From Acidobacteriota bacterium (GTDB lineage: Bacteria; Acidobacteriota; Vicinamibacteria; Vicinamibacterales; JAKQTR01): a DNA stretch of 64,000 nucleotides. Below the pieces are notes generated by a model. The model ran no database searches, had not been told where the DNA came from, and saw nothing but the letters and a program-made list of their open reading frames with translations. The translations under genes were made by a program, and so were the position numbers. Below, piece after piece: positions 33,699 through 42,148 of the stretch (position 1 is the first letter of the stretch; each line of letters begins with the position of its first letter). Location: NCBI GenBank assembly GCA_029562975.1, contig JAKQTR010000028.1, forward strand, positions 1-64,000, written 5' to 3'.

Positions 33699-34910
33699 CT
33701 ACCGGAGGCCCTCGCCGGCAGCGGCCAGGTAATGGGCGCGCAGCGACGCCGCGCAGCGGTCGGCGGCGAATTCGTTCCGCACATGGGCCGCCGCGCCGAG
33801 GCCCAGTCGCAACAATAGCTCAGGTTCGCGTGCCAGCCGAACCACGTTCGCGGCGAGGGCCTTCACGTCGCCTTCCGGGGAAAGCAGGCCGCCGACCCCG
33901 TCTCTGACGACATCGGGGATGTCGGCGTGGAGCGTCGCAACGGCGGGAAGTCCCGTCGCCGCCATGTCGATGAGCGTCACCGGGGCTCCGCCTTCGGTGT
34001 CGCCGTCGGCGGCGGTGCGAGACGGCTGGATGAACAGGTGGGACCGGTAGGCCAGCGCCGTCAGGTCGGCGGGAGTGAGCACGCCGACGAAGCGAAGCCG
34101 GTCCCCGAGGCCGCTCGCGGCCGCCGCCGCCTCGACTCGGGCCGCCTCGGCCGGTCCCCGGTCGGCGCGGGTCGGCCCGCCCGCAATCGTCAGCCTGATG
34201 TCCACGTCCCGCGATGCCGCCGCGACGGCGGCAATCGCGTCGGGCAATCCCTTCTTCTCGACGAACCGCGCGGCGGCCAGGACTTCGAGCGGTTCGCCCG
34301 GGCGGCGAACCCGGGGGACGACCGCGATGCCGGCGGCATCGATGCCGAGACGCTGAATGCCGATCCTGTGAGAGGGACACCCCAGGGCCGCGAGCGCGTC
34401 TGCCATCGCCGGGCCTTCGCACAGGAAACGGGCGCCGCACGCGAACAGGCCCCGGTAGCGGCTGCGCCATCGCGGGCGTTGCCGGGGCCAGGCCGACAGA
34501 TCGCGGCCGTAGAAGGAGGCGACGAGGGGCACGCCCAGGCGCCGGCTGACCGCCGACCATCGCCATGCCGTGTACCCGAAATGCGCGTGCAGCACGTGCG
34601 GGCGCTGGCGCCGGATGAAAGGCGCCGCCAGCGCGAGGCCGCCCCGGGCGCCCGGGGACAGCGCTGCCGCCGCCCGAAAGGACCAGCCGAACGCCTCCGA
34701 GAGCACCAGCATCGAGGCGACGGGAAACGCCGCCAGCCCGGGCGGCGCAATCCGCTCCGTGACGAGCGCCACGTCTCCGCTCGGCAGCCAGCCGAGCTGG
34801 CGATGGATCCAGGTCTGGCTGTAGGGCAGGTACCGCCCGACCAGGTGCACCACGCGCAGCGGCTGCGACCCGGGTGCCCCGTCGCCTTCATGTCCTGCCG
34901 CCCCGCTCAT
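33699..34910 (-). CDS. GT-B glycosyltransferase (GT4, AmsK/WcaL-like)
   Basis: A 403-residue glycosyltransferase with RVVHLVGRYLPYSQTWIHRQL, a pattern of exopolysaccharide transferases of the AmsK/WcaL type. HAHFGYTAWRW and ASFYGRDLSAWP form the acceptor lobe. The donor lobe has LEVLAAARFVEKKGLPDAI, LTIAGGPTR, FIQPSRTAADGDTEGGAPVTLIDMAATGLP with the acidic donor pair. First gene of the last minus-strand operon of the island. The donor sugar is not predictable. Confidence 0.87.
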   Translation of the reverse strand: MSGAAGHEGDGAPGSQPLRVVHLVGRYLPYSQTWIHRQLGWLPSGDVALVTERIAPPGLAAFPVASMLVLSEAFGWSFRAAAALSPGARGGLALAAPFIRRQRPHVLHAHFGYTAWRWSAVSRRLGVPLVASFYGRDLSAWPRQRPRWRSRYRGLFACGARFLCEGPAMADALAALGCPSHRIGIQRLGIDAAGIAVVPRVRRPGEPLEVLAAARFVEKKGLPDAIAAVAAASRDVDIRLTIAGGPTRADRGPAEAARVEAAAAASGLGDRLRFVGVLTPADLTALAYRSHLFIQPSRTAADGDTEGGAPVTLIDMAATGLPAVATLHADIPDVVRDGVGGLLSPEGDVKALAANVVRLAREPELLLRLGLGAAAHVRNEFAADRCAASLRAHYLAAAGEGLR

Positions 34911-35171
34911 CGCATTCGTTCCGCCCCGTCACGTCCGTGATCGGCTTCCGGACGCCGCACGCCCGCCACCGGCCATCCCCGCAGGCGAATCCACCGTACA
35001 ATGCCGCTCCCGCGGAATCAACCGCTGGTCTCCGCGGTCGTCCTCCGCGACGCGCGGCCGGTCGTCGCGAGCCGGGCGTCGCGCGCCGGCCGGCTTCGGT
35101 CCGGCTCGATTACAATCAGGACAGGGCGTGAGGCGCGGCGGGGGCGCCGCGCCGGCCCCCCACCACGCGTC

Positions 35172-35966
35172 ATGACGAAGCGCGCACGCCTCTGTCGGCT
35201 GTTCGGCCTCACGGCGGCTGCCTGTGCGGCGCTTGCCCTCCTCTCGGCGCTTCGGGCGGCCGCACCGGGCTCCGGCGACCCCGACGCCTTGTTTCGCGAC
35301 CGCGAAGACCTCGGCCTGGCGGCGCAGGCCGCCAAGATCTGGGCAGCCAGGCTCGAGACGAACCCCGCTGACTACGATGCCGCCTGCAAGCTCGCGCGGG
35401 CCGAGCACTGGATCGGCGAACGGCTGGCCCGCGATCGCACCCGGCATTTCAAGGCCGGCATGGCAGCGGCGCGCCAGGCGATTGCGGCCGGTCCGGAACG
35501 TGCCGACGGCTACTTCTGGCTCGGCGCGAACCTGGGATCCCACGCCGGCGCAGGCGGGATCCTCGCGGCCCTCCGGTACCTGAAGCCGACGCGCCAGGCG
35601 TTCGAGACGAGCGTCCGCATCGATCCGCGCTTCAATAAGGGCACGGCGTGGTGCCTGCTTGGCAAGTACTACGAGGCCGTGCCCGGGCTGTTCGGGGGCA
35701 GCAAGACGAAGGCCGAGGCTATGCTGCGGCGCTGCCTGGCGGTCGATCCGGACAGCATCCCGGGGCACTACTACCTCGCGGAGACCCTGCTCGGCCTCAA
35801 GAGGGCAGACGAAGCTCGCGAGGCCCTTCTGGCCGCGATCGCGGCGCCCGTCGATCCGGACTTCGGACCGGAAGCCCGCGTGTGGAAGCGCAAGGCGGCG
35901 CGATTGCTGCAGGAGCTCGAAGGCCCTGCTGACCGCGCCGCGGCTGCAGGGCGTCGGCCCGAGTGA
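35172..35966 (+). CDS. TPR-type protein resembling the TRAP-transporter TatT subunit
   Basis: A 264-residue protein with an N-terminal hydrophobic stretch (residues 9-30) that is a signal peptide or anchor. Helical repeats follow: NPADYDAACKLARAEHWIGE, ADGYFWLGANLGSHAG, NKGTAWCLLGKYYEAVPGLFGG and IPGHYYLAETLLGLKRADEA. The block with A-W-x-L-G-x-Y-Y-x-x-P-G-x-x-G-G is the hallmark I recall from periplasmic TatT-like proteins that associate with TRAP transporters. No TRAP transporter genes are present here, so an independent scaffold role is possible. A TACAAT sequence at 35112-35117 is the only AT-rich -10 candidate in the 261-nt upstream gap; no matching -35 is seen. Confidence 0.7.
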   Translation: MTKRARLCRLFGLTAAACAALALLSALRAAAPGSGDPDALFRDREDLGLAAQAAKIWAARLETNPADYDAACKLARAEHWIGERLARDRTRHFKAGMAAARQAIAAGPERADGYFWLGANLGSHAGAGGILAALRYLKPTRQAFETSVRIDPRFNKGTAWCLLGKYYEAVPGLFGGSKTKAEAMLRRCLAVDPDSIPGHYYLAETLLGLKRADEAREALLAAIAAPVDPDFGPEARVWKRKAARLLQELEGPADRAAAAGRRPE

Positions 35967-35993
35967 ACGGGCGCATCGCCTCTTGAGGGACTC

Positions 35994-36740
35994 ATGCGGT
36001 TTGTCGCATTCGACATGGAGATTGCCAGGCCCGTGCCCAACGGGCGGGACATCCTGGCCGCCCGCCCCGGCATCGCATGCGCGGCGCTCGCATCCGAAGG
36101 GGATGCTCGCGCCCGGGTGCTCTTCGATCCCGGCGCGTCGCCGGACCTGTTCGATCCGGCTTCGCGCGCGATGACCCGCGCGGGGGCGCAGCGCGTCCTC
36201 GAGGTGCTCGCGGAGGCGGCGGCGCGGGGCTCCACGATCGTGACGTGGAACGGCGCGGGCTTCGATTTCCGGCTCCTCGCCGACGAGACGGGGCGGCGCG
36301 ACCAGTGCGCGCGCCTCGCCCGCGCGAGCGTGGACATGATGTTCCAGGTGCTCTGCGAGCGCGGCCATCCGCTGGCCCTCGACGCCGCGCTTCGCGGCGC
36401 GGGCCTGTCCCCCAAGCTCGGCCAGGTCAGGCTGCGCAGCGGCGAGGCGGCTGCGATCGACGGCGCGGCCGCGCCGATCTTCTGGCAGGCGGGGGAGTAC
36501 GCCGCCGTCCTGGAGTACTGCGCGGCCGACGTGATGGGCACGCTGGCCCTCGCCGTCGCCTGCCAGCAGAGCCGGCGCCTGGCGTGGCTCAGCCGGAGCG
36601 GCAGACCCAACGAGATCGCCCTGAGGCGCGGCTGGCTCACGGTGGAGCAGTGCCTGGCGCTGCCCCTGCCGGACACGAGCTGGATGACCCAGCCGCTCAG
36701 CCGGGACAGCGTCGTCGGATGGACGGCGCCGTCCCGGTAG
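35994..36740 (+). CDS. Predicted DEDD-type 3'-5' exonuclease (RNase H-like fold)
   Basis: A 248-residue protein starting RFVAFDMEIARP, with D7 and E9 as the first metal-binding pair. VTWNGAGFDFRLL carries the second Asp, and VLEYCAADVMGTLAL the final Tyr/Asp block. This is the pattern of ribonuclease-H-like exonucleases related to the PolB-associated or YprB group. The last 60 residues are less conserved. It follows the TPR gene by 27 nt, so the two probably share a transcript. Substrate (DNA or RNA) is not known. Confidence 0.7.
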   Translation: MRFVAFDMEIARPVPNGRDILAARPGIACAALASEGDARARVLFDPGASPDLFDPASRAMTRAGAQRVLEVLAEAAARGSTIVTWNGAGFDFRLLADETGRRDQCARLARASVDMMFQVLCERGHPLALDAALRGAGLSPKLGQVRLRSGEAAAIDGAAAPIFWQAGEYAAVLEYCAADVMGTLALAVACQQSRRLAWLSRSGRPNEIALRRGWLTVEQCLALPLPDTSWMTQPLSRDSVVGWTAPSR

Positions 36741-36752
36741 CGCGCGGGCCGG

Positions 36753-37475
36753 CTACAGCTCCTTGATGAAGATGTTGCGGAAGCGGATCTCGGAGCCGTG
36801 CGTCTGGAGCTCGAGCGGGCCCCTGGCGAGGACCGGCTGCGTCCGATCGAAGAAATTGTCCAGGACCTGGCCGTCCACGGTCTGCTTGTCGTTCAGCCAG
36901 ATCCAGACCTTGTTCCCGACCATCCTCACCCGCAGCGTGTTCCACTGGCCGATTGGATTGTCCGCTTTGACGAGCGGGAACCGCCCGGGATTGTCCGGGT
37001 TGTTGTTCCAGAGCGCGCCCGACCCCTTGTCGGCCCCGTTCCTGGCCTCGCGGGGATTCGAGGGATCCCAGATCTGGACCTGCGGAAAGCTGCGCAGATA
37101 GATGCCTGAGTCGCCGTTGGGGCTCACCATCAGCCAGTCCACGAGGAACTCGAAGTCGCCGTAGTCACGGGCCGTCGCCAGGTGGACCCCGTGGCCGTCC
37201 GACACGATCTCGCCCTTGGCCGTGTCCACGTGCCAGTGCAGGTCGCGGTCGGCGTTCCACTCGGCGCGCTTCGCGTCAAGCTGCTCGGCGGTGAGCTTCG
37301 CTTGCTCGTACGGGCTGTAGGTGCCCTGGCGTCCCACCCACCCGTTGAGCGTCTTGCCGTCGAAGAGGCTGACGAAGCCTGGCGGCGGCGCGTTGAGGGG
37401 GCGGTCCTGGGCGCCGGCCGAGGCGGCGGCGAGCGCCGGCACGATGATGGCGGCAGCGAGCAGTTTCCGGTTCAC
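36753..37475 (-). CDS. Secreted DUF1080 (3-keto-disaccharide hydrolase domain) protein
   Basis: A 240-residue exported protein. A signal peptide (LLAAAIIVPALAAASAGAQ) is followed by FVSLFDGKTLNGWVG, the opening motif of the DUF1080 beta-sandwich, and later DWLMVSPNGDSGIYLR, GQWNTLRVRMVGNKVWIWLNDK and GPLELQTHGSEIRFRNIFIKEL. This domain is related to concanavalin-like lectins and includes 3-keto-glycoside hydrolases. The GTG start at 37475 is supported by AAAGGAG six bases upstream and a 4-nt overlap with the dienelactone hydrolase stop. Last gene of a three-gene operon of exported hydrolases; the true substrate is unknown. Confidence 0.88.
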   Translation of the reverse strand: MNRKLLAAAIIVPALAAASAGAQDRPLNAPPPGFVSLFDGKTLNGWVGRQGTYSPYEQAKLTAEQLDAKRAEWNADRDLHWHVDTAKGEIVSDGHGVHLATARDYGDFEFLVDWLMVSPNGDSGIYLRSFPQVQIWDPSNPREARNGADKGSGALWNNNPDNPGRFPLVKADNPIGQWNTLRVRMVGNKVWIWLNDKQTVDGQVLDNFFDRTQPVLARGPLELQTHGSEIRFRNIFIKEL

Positions 37476-38380
37476 GAACGGCTCCTTTCTTGCGTTCTCA
37501 AGTGCGCGTTGAAGAACTCGATGGTGCGCTTCCAGGCCAGCTTCGCGGCAGCCTCGTCGTAGCGCGGCGTCGTGTCGTTGTTGAACCCGTGCTGGGTGCC
37601 CGGATAAACGTGCGCCGTGTAGGGCACCTTCGCGGCCTTGAGCGCCGCCTCGTACGCCGGCCAGCCGGCGTTGATGCGCGGGTCGTGCTCGGCGTAGTGG
37701 ATGAGCAGCGGGGCCCGGATCTTCGCCACGTCCTCCGCAGCCGGCTGGTTCCCGTAGAACGGCACCGCGGCGCCCAGGTCCGGCAGCCGCGTGGCCAGCA
37801 TGTTGGCAATCCCGCCGCCGTAGCAGAAACCGACGACGCCGACCGTGCCGGAGCACTCGGGGCGGCCCCTCAGGAATGCCGCGGCGGCGACGAAGTCCTC
37901 GCGGGTCTTCGCCTGGTCGAGTTGCGGGAAGAGCTGCCGCGCCCGGTCCTCGTCGCCGGGGTAGCCGCCGAGGGGAGCCAGCGCGTCCGGCGCGAACGCG
38001 ACGAAGTGGTCGAGCGCCAGCCGGCGCGCGATGTCCTCGATGTGCGGGTTGAGGCCGCGGTTCTCGTGCACGACGAGCACGCCGGGCAGCCTGCCTTCCG
38101 CCGAGGCCGGCCGGACCAGGTAGCCGCGCATGCCGGCGTTCCCCTGCGGCGACGGGAAGGGAACGTACTCGGCCGCGATCCGCGCGTCGTCGCTCGCCAC
38201 CTGCTGCGCTTCGGCGAACCTGGGGTTCAGGGCGTCGAGCAGCATCGCGGCCGTCACGCCTCCGGCGGCGTAGCGGGCCGCCTTCTCGAGGAACTCGCGC
38301 CGATCGATGGCGCCGTGCACGTACTGGTCGAAGAGCAGCAGGACATCCGGGTCGAAATCGGCTGCCTTCTTGCGGCCCAT
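37472..38380 (-). CDS. Dienelactone hydrolase family protein, probably exported
   Basis: A 302-residue alpha/beta hydrolase. The triad is C186 (GFCYGGG, Cys nucleophile), D233 (EHDPRI) and H264 (GTQHGFNN). Residues 24-58 contain DRREFLEKAARYAAGG, a twin-arginine-like motif followed by a short hydrophobic stretch and NPRFAEAQ, a layout seen in Tat-exported members of this family. The enzyme cleaves lactones or esters. It is 12 nt downstream of the esterase gene and overlaps the DUF1080 gene by GTGA, so the three hydrolases are co-expressed. Confidence 0.88.
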   Translation of the reverse strand: MGRKKAADFDPDVLLLFDQYVHGAIDRREFLEKAARYAAGGVTAAMLLDALNPRFAEAQQVASDDARIAAEYVPFPSPQGNAGMRGYLVRPASAEGRLPGVLVVHENRGLNPHIEDIARRLALDHFVAFAPDALAPLGGYPGDEDRARQLFPQLDQAKTREDFVAAAAFLRGRPECSGTVGVVGFCYGGGIANMLATRLPDLGAAVPFYGNQPAAEDVAKIRAPLLIHYAEHDPRINAGWPAYEAALKAAKVPYTAHVYPGTQHGFNNDTTPRYDEAAAKLAWKRTIEFFNAHLRTQERSRS

Positions 38381-38392
38381 GGTCGTCCTCCG

Positions 38393-40126
38393 TCAGTACC
38401 GCCAGCTCAGGTCCGCCCCGGCCGGCGCGGTCATCAGCATCCGCTCGATCATCTTCGGGAGGTAGCGCTGCTCGGGCCGCTGACCGGGGTACGCGGGCTC
38501 TCCGGCGTAGCAGTGCGGCTGCCGCCGGCCGATCTCGAACGAGCCTCCATAGTGCGGGTCCGTCGTGCCCTCGAGGAACCGCTGGAGCTTGAAGGCGGCT
38601 TCCTCGAGGAGGTAGGTGTCCTGATCGCCCATGAACACGTGGATCTTGCCCGCGAGCTTCGGCCCGAGCGCCTTCCAGTCGCGCTCGAGGATGTGGCGCA
38701 GATCGTAGTGCTCGCGCCAGTACTCGGCCACCGATCGATCGATGACCCCCGTCCACTTGTCGTAGAGCAGCTTCGGGTAGCCGTCGGGGCCCACCGGCCC
38801 GAAGACGGCCATGAAGATGTCCATCTGCTCGCCCGAGCGCCCCCGGGTCCCGAGCACTTCCTCGTAGTGGTTGGCGTCGTACTGCGAAAGGAACGTCTGG
38901 TCGTCGAGGCCGCGGTTCCACGGCCGGACCGGCGTCCGCTTCCACTCGCTGTTCGGGTAGAAGGCGTTGTCGTCGCGGTAGATGTCGATGGCCTGGAACG
39001 AGCTGAAATCCACCGGGTCCGGGCAGAAACTCCACACGCCGTTCAGGCGATCGGGATAGAAAATCTGCCACGCCAGCGATTCCCAGCCTCCGGTCGAGCC
39101 GCCGTAGGTCGCGCGCGCCCACCCCTCGGGGATGCCGCGGAACGTCCGCTCCACGCGCGGCACGAGTTCCTGCCAGAGGGCGTCGCCGTACGGCCCGTTG
39201 TTCGCCGAGTTCACCGCGTACGAGTCGTCGTAGAACGGCGTCGGGTGCTGGATCTGCACGATGATGACGCGGCCGAGGCGTCCCGACACCCAGTCTTCGT
39301 AGAAACTCGGGCCGGCCGGCTGCGCCGCCTGCGGCCGGTCCTGGGACGGCTGGCCGCCGGGTTGCGGGGGCCCGGCAGGCGCCTGGCCTTCCGCCGGCTC
39401 CCGGAACCCGTAGAACCCCCGCGGGAAGTGGCCGTGGTTGTAGATGACGGGATAGCGGGCGTTCGGGTGCTCCGCCCACCCGTCGGGCAGCAGCACGATG
39501 GCGCCCAGGTAGATGTCCGTACCCCACCACCGGCTCAGGATGTCGCTGCGGAACTTCAGGTGCTTGACGTACTTCGTGTCTGCCGGGGGATCGAGGGGCG
39601 GCAGCTTCTTCGCGAACGCGATCCTCACTGTGCCGCCCCTGGCCGGATCGATTCGCACCTTCTCGACGTTCGTGACGAGGTTCCCCGGCGACCGCCGGTA
39701 GTCCTGGCCCTCCCACTGGTCGAGGTGGACCTTGAGCGTGTGGCCGTCGGCCCGCGTCACGGTCGTATAGACGTTGAGCGTCGCCTGCACGAAATACTCG
39801 CCGGGCGGGAGGTCGCGCAGGCTCTCGACGGGCCAGCCGCGCGTGCCCGCGTCGATGACGGCGGGCCGGCCGGGCGTGAGGCCGTCGACGTCCACGCCGA
39901 ACATCGGCTGCGCGTCGAGGGTCGTCATCCTCGCCAGCCGCGGCTCCGGCGTCCCGCGCCGCGACAGGACCAGGATCACGCGGCCGTCGAGGGGGGCCGG
40001 CGCGAGGGCCGCCGGGACGGACACCTCGATTCTGAGCGGACGGGGCGATGCCGAATTGAGCGCGGCAGCGCCGAACGCGACGGCGAGGGCAGCCGCCGTT
40101 GCAGCAAGGGCACGGGATCGAAGCAT
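38393..40126 (-). CDS. Exported esterase-like alpha/beta hydrolase
   Basis: A 577-residue protein with a signal peptide (AATAAALAVAFGAAALNSA). An N-terminal beta domain (about 28-200) contains PPGEYFVQATLNVYTTV, and a C-terminal alpha/beta hydrolase follows with YPVIYNHGHFPRG and the nucleophile elbow YGGSTGGWES. The Asp/His partners are probably in FMGDQDTYLLE and near TTDPHYGGSFE. A proline/glutamine-rich insert (about 235-260) interrupts the fold. It resembles putative esterase D-type proteins but is much longer. It starts the operon with the dienelactone hydrolase and DUF1080 genes. ATG 40126 is set by the signal peptide; the open frame continues far upstream as an antisense shadow of the GTPase gene. 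Confidence 0.8.
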   Translation of the reverse strand: MLRSRALAATAAALAVAFGAAALNSASPRPLRIEVSVPAALAPAPLDGRVILVLSRRGTPEPRLARMTTLDAQPMFGVDVDGLTPGRPAVIDAGTRGWPVESLRDLPPGEYFVQATLNVYTTVTRADGHTLKVHLDQWEGQDYRRSPGNLVTNVEKVRIDPARGGTVRIAFAKKLPPLDPPADTKYVKHLKFRSDILSRWWGTDIYLGAIVLLPDGWAEHPNARYPVIYNHGHFPRGFYGFREPAEGQAPAGPPQPGGQPSQDRPQAAQPAGPSFYEDWVSGRLGRVIIVQIQHPTPFYDDSYAVNSANNGPYGDALWQELVPRVERTFRGIPEGWARATYGGSTGGWESLAWQIFYPDRLNGVWSFCPDPVDFSSFQAIDIYRDDNAFYPNSEWKRTPVRPWNRGLDDQTFLSQYDANHYEEVLGTRGRSGEQMDIFMAVFGPVGPDGYPKLLYDKWTGVIDRSVAEYWREHYDLRHILERDWKALGPKLAGKIHVFMGDQDTYLLEEAAFKLQRFLEGTTDPHYGGSFEIGRRQPHCYAGEPAYPGQRPEQRYLPKMIERMLMTAPAGADLSWRY

Positions 40127-40303
40127 GCGAGTCTCCGGGGCCGTTCCTCTCAGCGTACCACACCGCCACCGGGGTCTGCTCCGGCTTGCCGCGGCGGCGG
40201 CGTCTTCCCCCCACCCGAGCGGGTGAGCGCGCCCCGCCCGGGTGTCCCGGACGGCGGCGCCGCGGCCTGCCGGCTCCGCCGCAGGCGGTATACTCCCTTC
40301 ATC

Positions 40304-42052
40304 ATGCCGCTCTCGGCCGTTCTCGACGACGTCCAGCGCCGGGTCCTCGCGGCCGAGCGCGAGCTGCTCGGCAACATACGGACCGCGCTTGCCCGTGCCG
40401 GGGCCGACGACGGATCGCTCGCCGATCTGGCGGCGTCCATCGCGCAGCTCGACGAGCTGTTCCTGCTGGTCGTGGTGGGGGAGTTCAACTCCGGCAAGAG
40501 CGTCTTCATCAACGCGCTCCTGGGCCGCGCGGTGCTGCCAGAGGGCGTCACGCCCACGACGGCCGAGATCACGCTGCTGGCGCACGGCGACCCCGGCGCG
40601 GGACAGCTCATGCCGGACCGCGTGCGGCTCGTCACCGCGCCCGTCGATCTGCTTCGCGACCTCCACATCGTGGACACGCCGGGCACGAACGCGGTCATCC
40701 GGGAGCACGAGGCGCTCACCACGCGCTTCGTGCCCCGCGCGGACCTCGTGCTCTTCGTCACGTCGATCGACCGGCCATTCAGCGAGTCGGAGCGCGCGTT
40801 CCTCGAGCGGATCCGCGCGTGGGGCAAGCACGTCGTGTTCGTCGTGAACAAGCACGACCTGGTCACGCGGGCCGAGGAAGTCGAGGAGGTGCGGCGCTTC
40901 GTCCTCGCAAACGCCACGAAGGTGCTCGGGGCGGAGCCGACGCTGTTCTTCGTGAGCGCGCGCGACGCCCTGCGGGCGAAGACCGGGCAGCCCGCGCTCT
41001 GGGCCTCGAGCGGCTTCGAGGCCCTTGAGGGGTTCATCACGGGCACGCTGGACGACGCCGGCCGGCTGCGGCTCAAGCTGCTCAATCCGCTGGGCGTCGC
41101 CCGGCACGTCGTGGACGCCAGGCGGGCGCTCGTCACCGGGCGCCTCGATCTCCTCTCGGGCGACGTCGCGACGCTGGACGAGGTGGATCGCCAGCTCGCC
41201 CAGTACGAGCGGGATCTGGCCCGCGGGTTCGAGCCGCGGATGGCCGCCATCGACAACGTCCTGCTCGAGATGGAGCGCCGGGGCCAGGCGTACTTCGACG
41301 AGATGATGCGCCTCGGGCACATCACCGACCTGGTCAACAAGTCGCGCGTCCGGGAGAGCTTCGAGCGCGACGTCGTGGCGGACGCGCCCGAGCGCATCGA
41401 GCGGCGGGTGGACGAGCTCATCGACTGGCTCGTGGAGGCCGACCTGCGGCAGTGGCAGGCGGTGACGGCCCGCCTGTCGGCGCAGCGATCGGCCTACCGC
41501 GACCGCGTGCTGGGCGGCGAGATCGATCACTTCCGCTCCGATCGCGCGCGGCTGATCCAGTCGGTGGGCGCCGAGGCGCAGCGCGTCGTCGACACCTACG
41601 ACACGCGCGAGGAGTCGCGCGCGCTCGCCGAGAGCGCCCGCAACGCGGTCGCCGCCGCCGCGGCCACGGGCGTCGGCGCGGTCGGCCTCGGCGCCATCGT
41701 CACGATCGCGGCCTCGACCGTCGCCGCCGACGTCACCGGGATCGTCATGGCGGGCGTCCTCGGGGCCATCGGGTTCCTGATTATTCCGGCCAAGCGCCGG
41801 CGTGCGAAGCTCGAAATGCGCGAGAAGGTCGGCGCCCTGCGCGCCCGGCTGTCGGCGGCGATGCGGGCCGAGTTCGAAAGCGAGGCCCGGCGAGGCGTCC
41901 AGCGCATCCGGGACGGCATCGCTCCGTACGCCCGGTTCGTCCGGGCGGAGGGAGAAAAGCTCGAGTCGGAGCGGGCCGATCTGGCGCGCTTCTCCGGCGA
42001 GATCGACGCCCTGCGCAGCCGGATTGACGCGCTCGGGAGGGCCGCGGACTGA
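40304..42052 (+). CDS. Bacterial dynamin-like GTPase
   Basis: A 582-residue large GTPase. G1 is GEFNSGKSVFINALLG (about 58-73), G2 is TPTTAEI, G3 is IVDTPGTN and G4 is VVNKHDLV. After the GTPase comes a long helical bundle, then a hydrophobic stretch (about 447-487, VGAVGLGAIVTIAAS and GIVMAGVLGAIGFLII) like the membrane-inserting paddle, and a terminal coiled helix. Bacterial dynamins remodel or protect the inner membrane. Many occur as tandem pairs; here there is one. A TATACT at 40289-40294 just 10 nt before the ATG suggests a near-leaderless transcript, and no Shine-Dalgarno sequence is visible. Confidence 0.85.
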   Translation: MPLSAVLDDVQRRVLAAERELLGNIRTALARAGADDGSLADLAASIAQLDELFLLVVVGEFNSGKSVFINALLGRAVLPEGVTPTTAEITLLAHGDPGAGQLMPDRVRLVTAPVDLLRDLHIVDTPGTNAVIREHEALTTRFVPRADLVLFVTSIDRPFSESERAFLERIRAWGKHVVFVVNKHDLVTRAEEVEEVRRFVLANATKVLGAEPTLFFVSARDALRAKTGQPALWASSGFEALEGFITGTLDDAGRLRLKLLNPLGVARHVVDARRALVTGRLDLLSGDVATLDEVDRQLAQYERDLARGFEPRMAAIDNVLLEMERRGQAYFDEMMRLGHITDLVNKSRVRESFERDVVADAPERIERRVDELIDWLVEADLRQWQAVTARLSAQRSAYRDRVLGGEIDHFRSDRARLIQSVGAEAQRVVDTYDTREESRALAESARNAVAAAAATGVGAVGLGAIVTIAASTVAADVTGIVMAGVLGAIGFLIIPAKRRRAKLEMREKVGALRARLSAAMRAEFESEARRGVQRIRDGIAPYARFVRAEGEKLESERADLARFSGEIDALRSRIDALGRAAD

Positions 42053-42148
42053 GACCCGCGCCCCGTATGCTGCGGGACCGGCCGAAGGGGCGGCACGCGT
42101 GGCAGGCGGCGGCCCCGCCCGGCCGGCACGCGGCGCGCGCCGGTCCTT

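Noticed and set aside
36753-40214. A 1153-codon frame including the DUF1080 protein
   Set aside because: Only the last 240 codons have DUF1080 motifs; the rest is shadow of the two upstream hydrolases. GTG 37475 with AAAGGAG is the sensible start.
38393-41530. Extension of the esterase gene to 41530
   Set aside because: The upstream part is antisense to the dynamin-like GTPase. The signal peptide at ATG 40126 marks the real start.
37490-42052. A 1520-codon frame ending in the GTPase
   Set aside because: The first 938 codons are antisense to the hydrolase operon. The GTPase motifs begin after ATG 40304.
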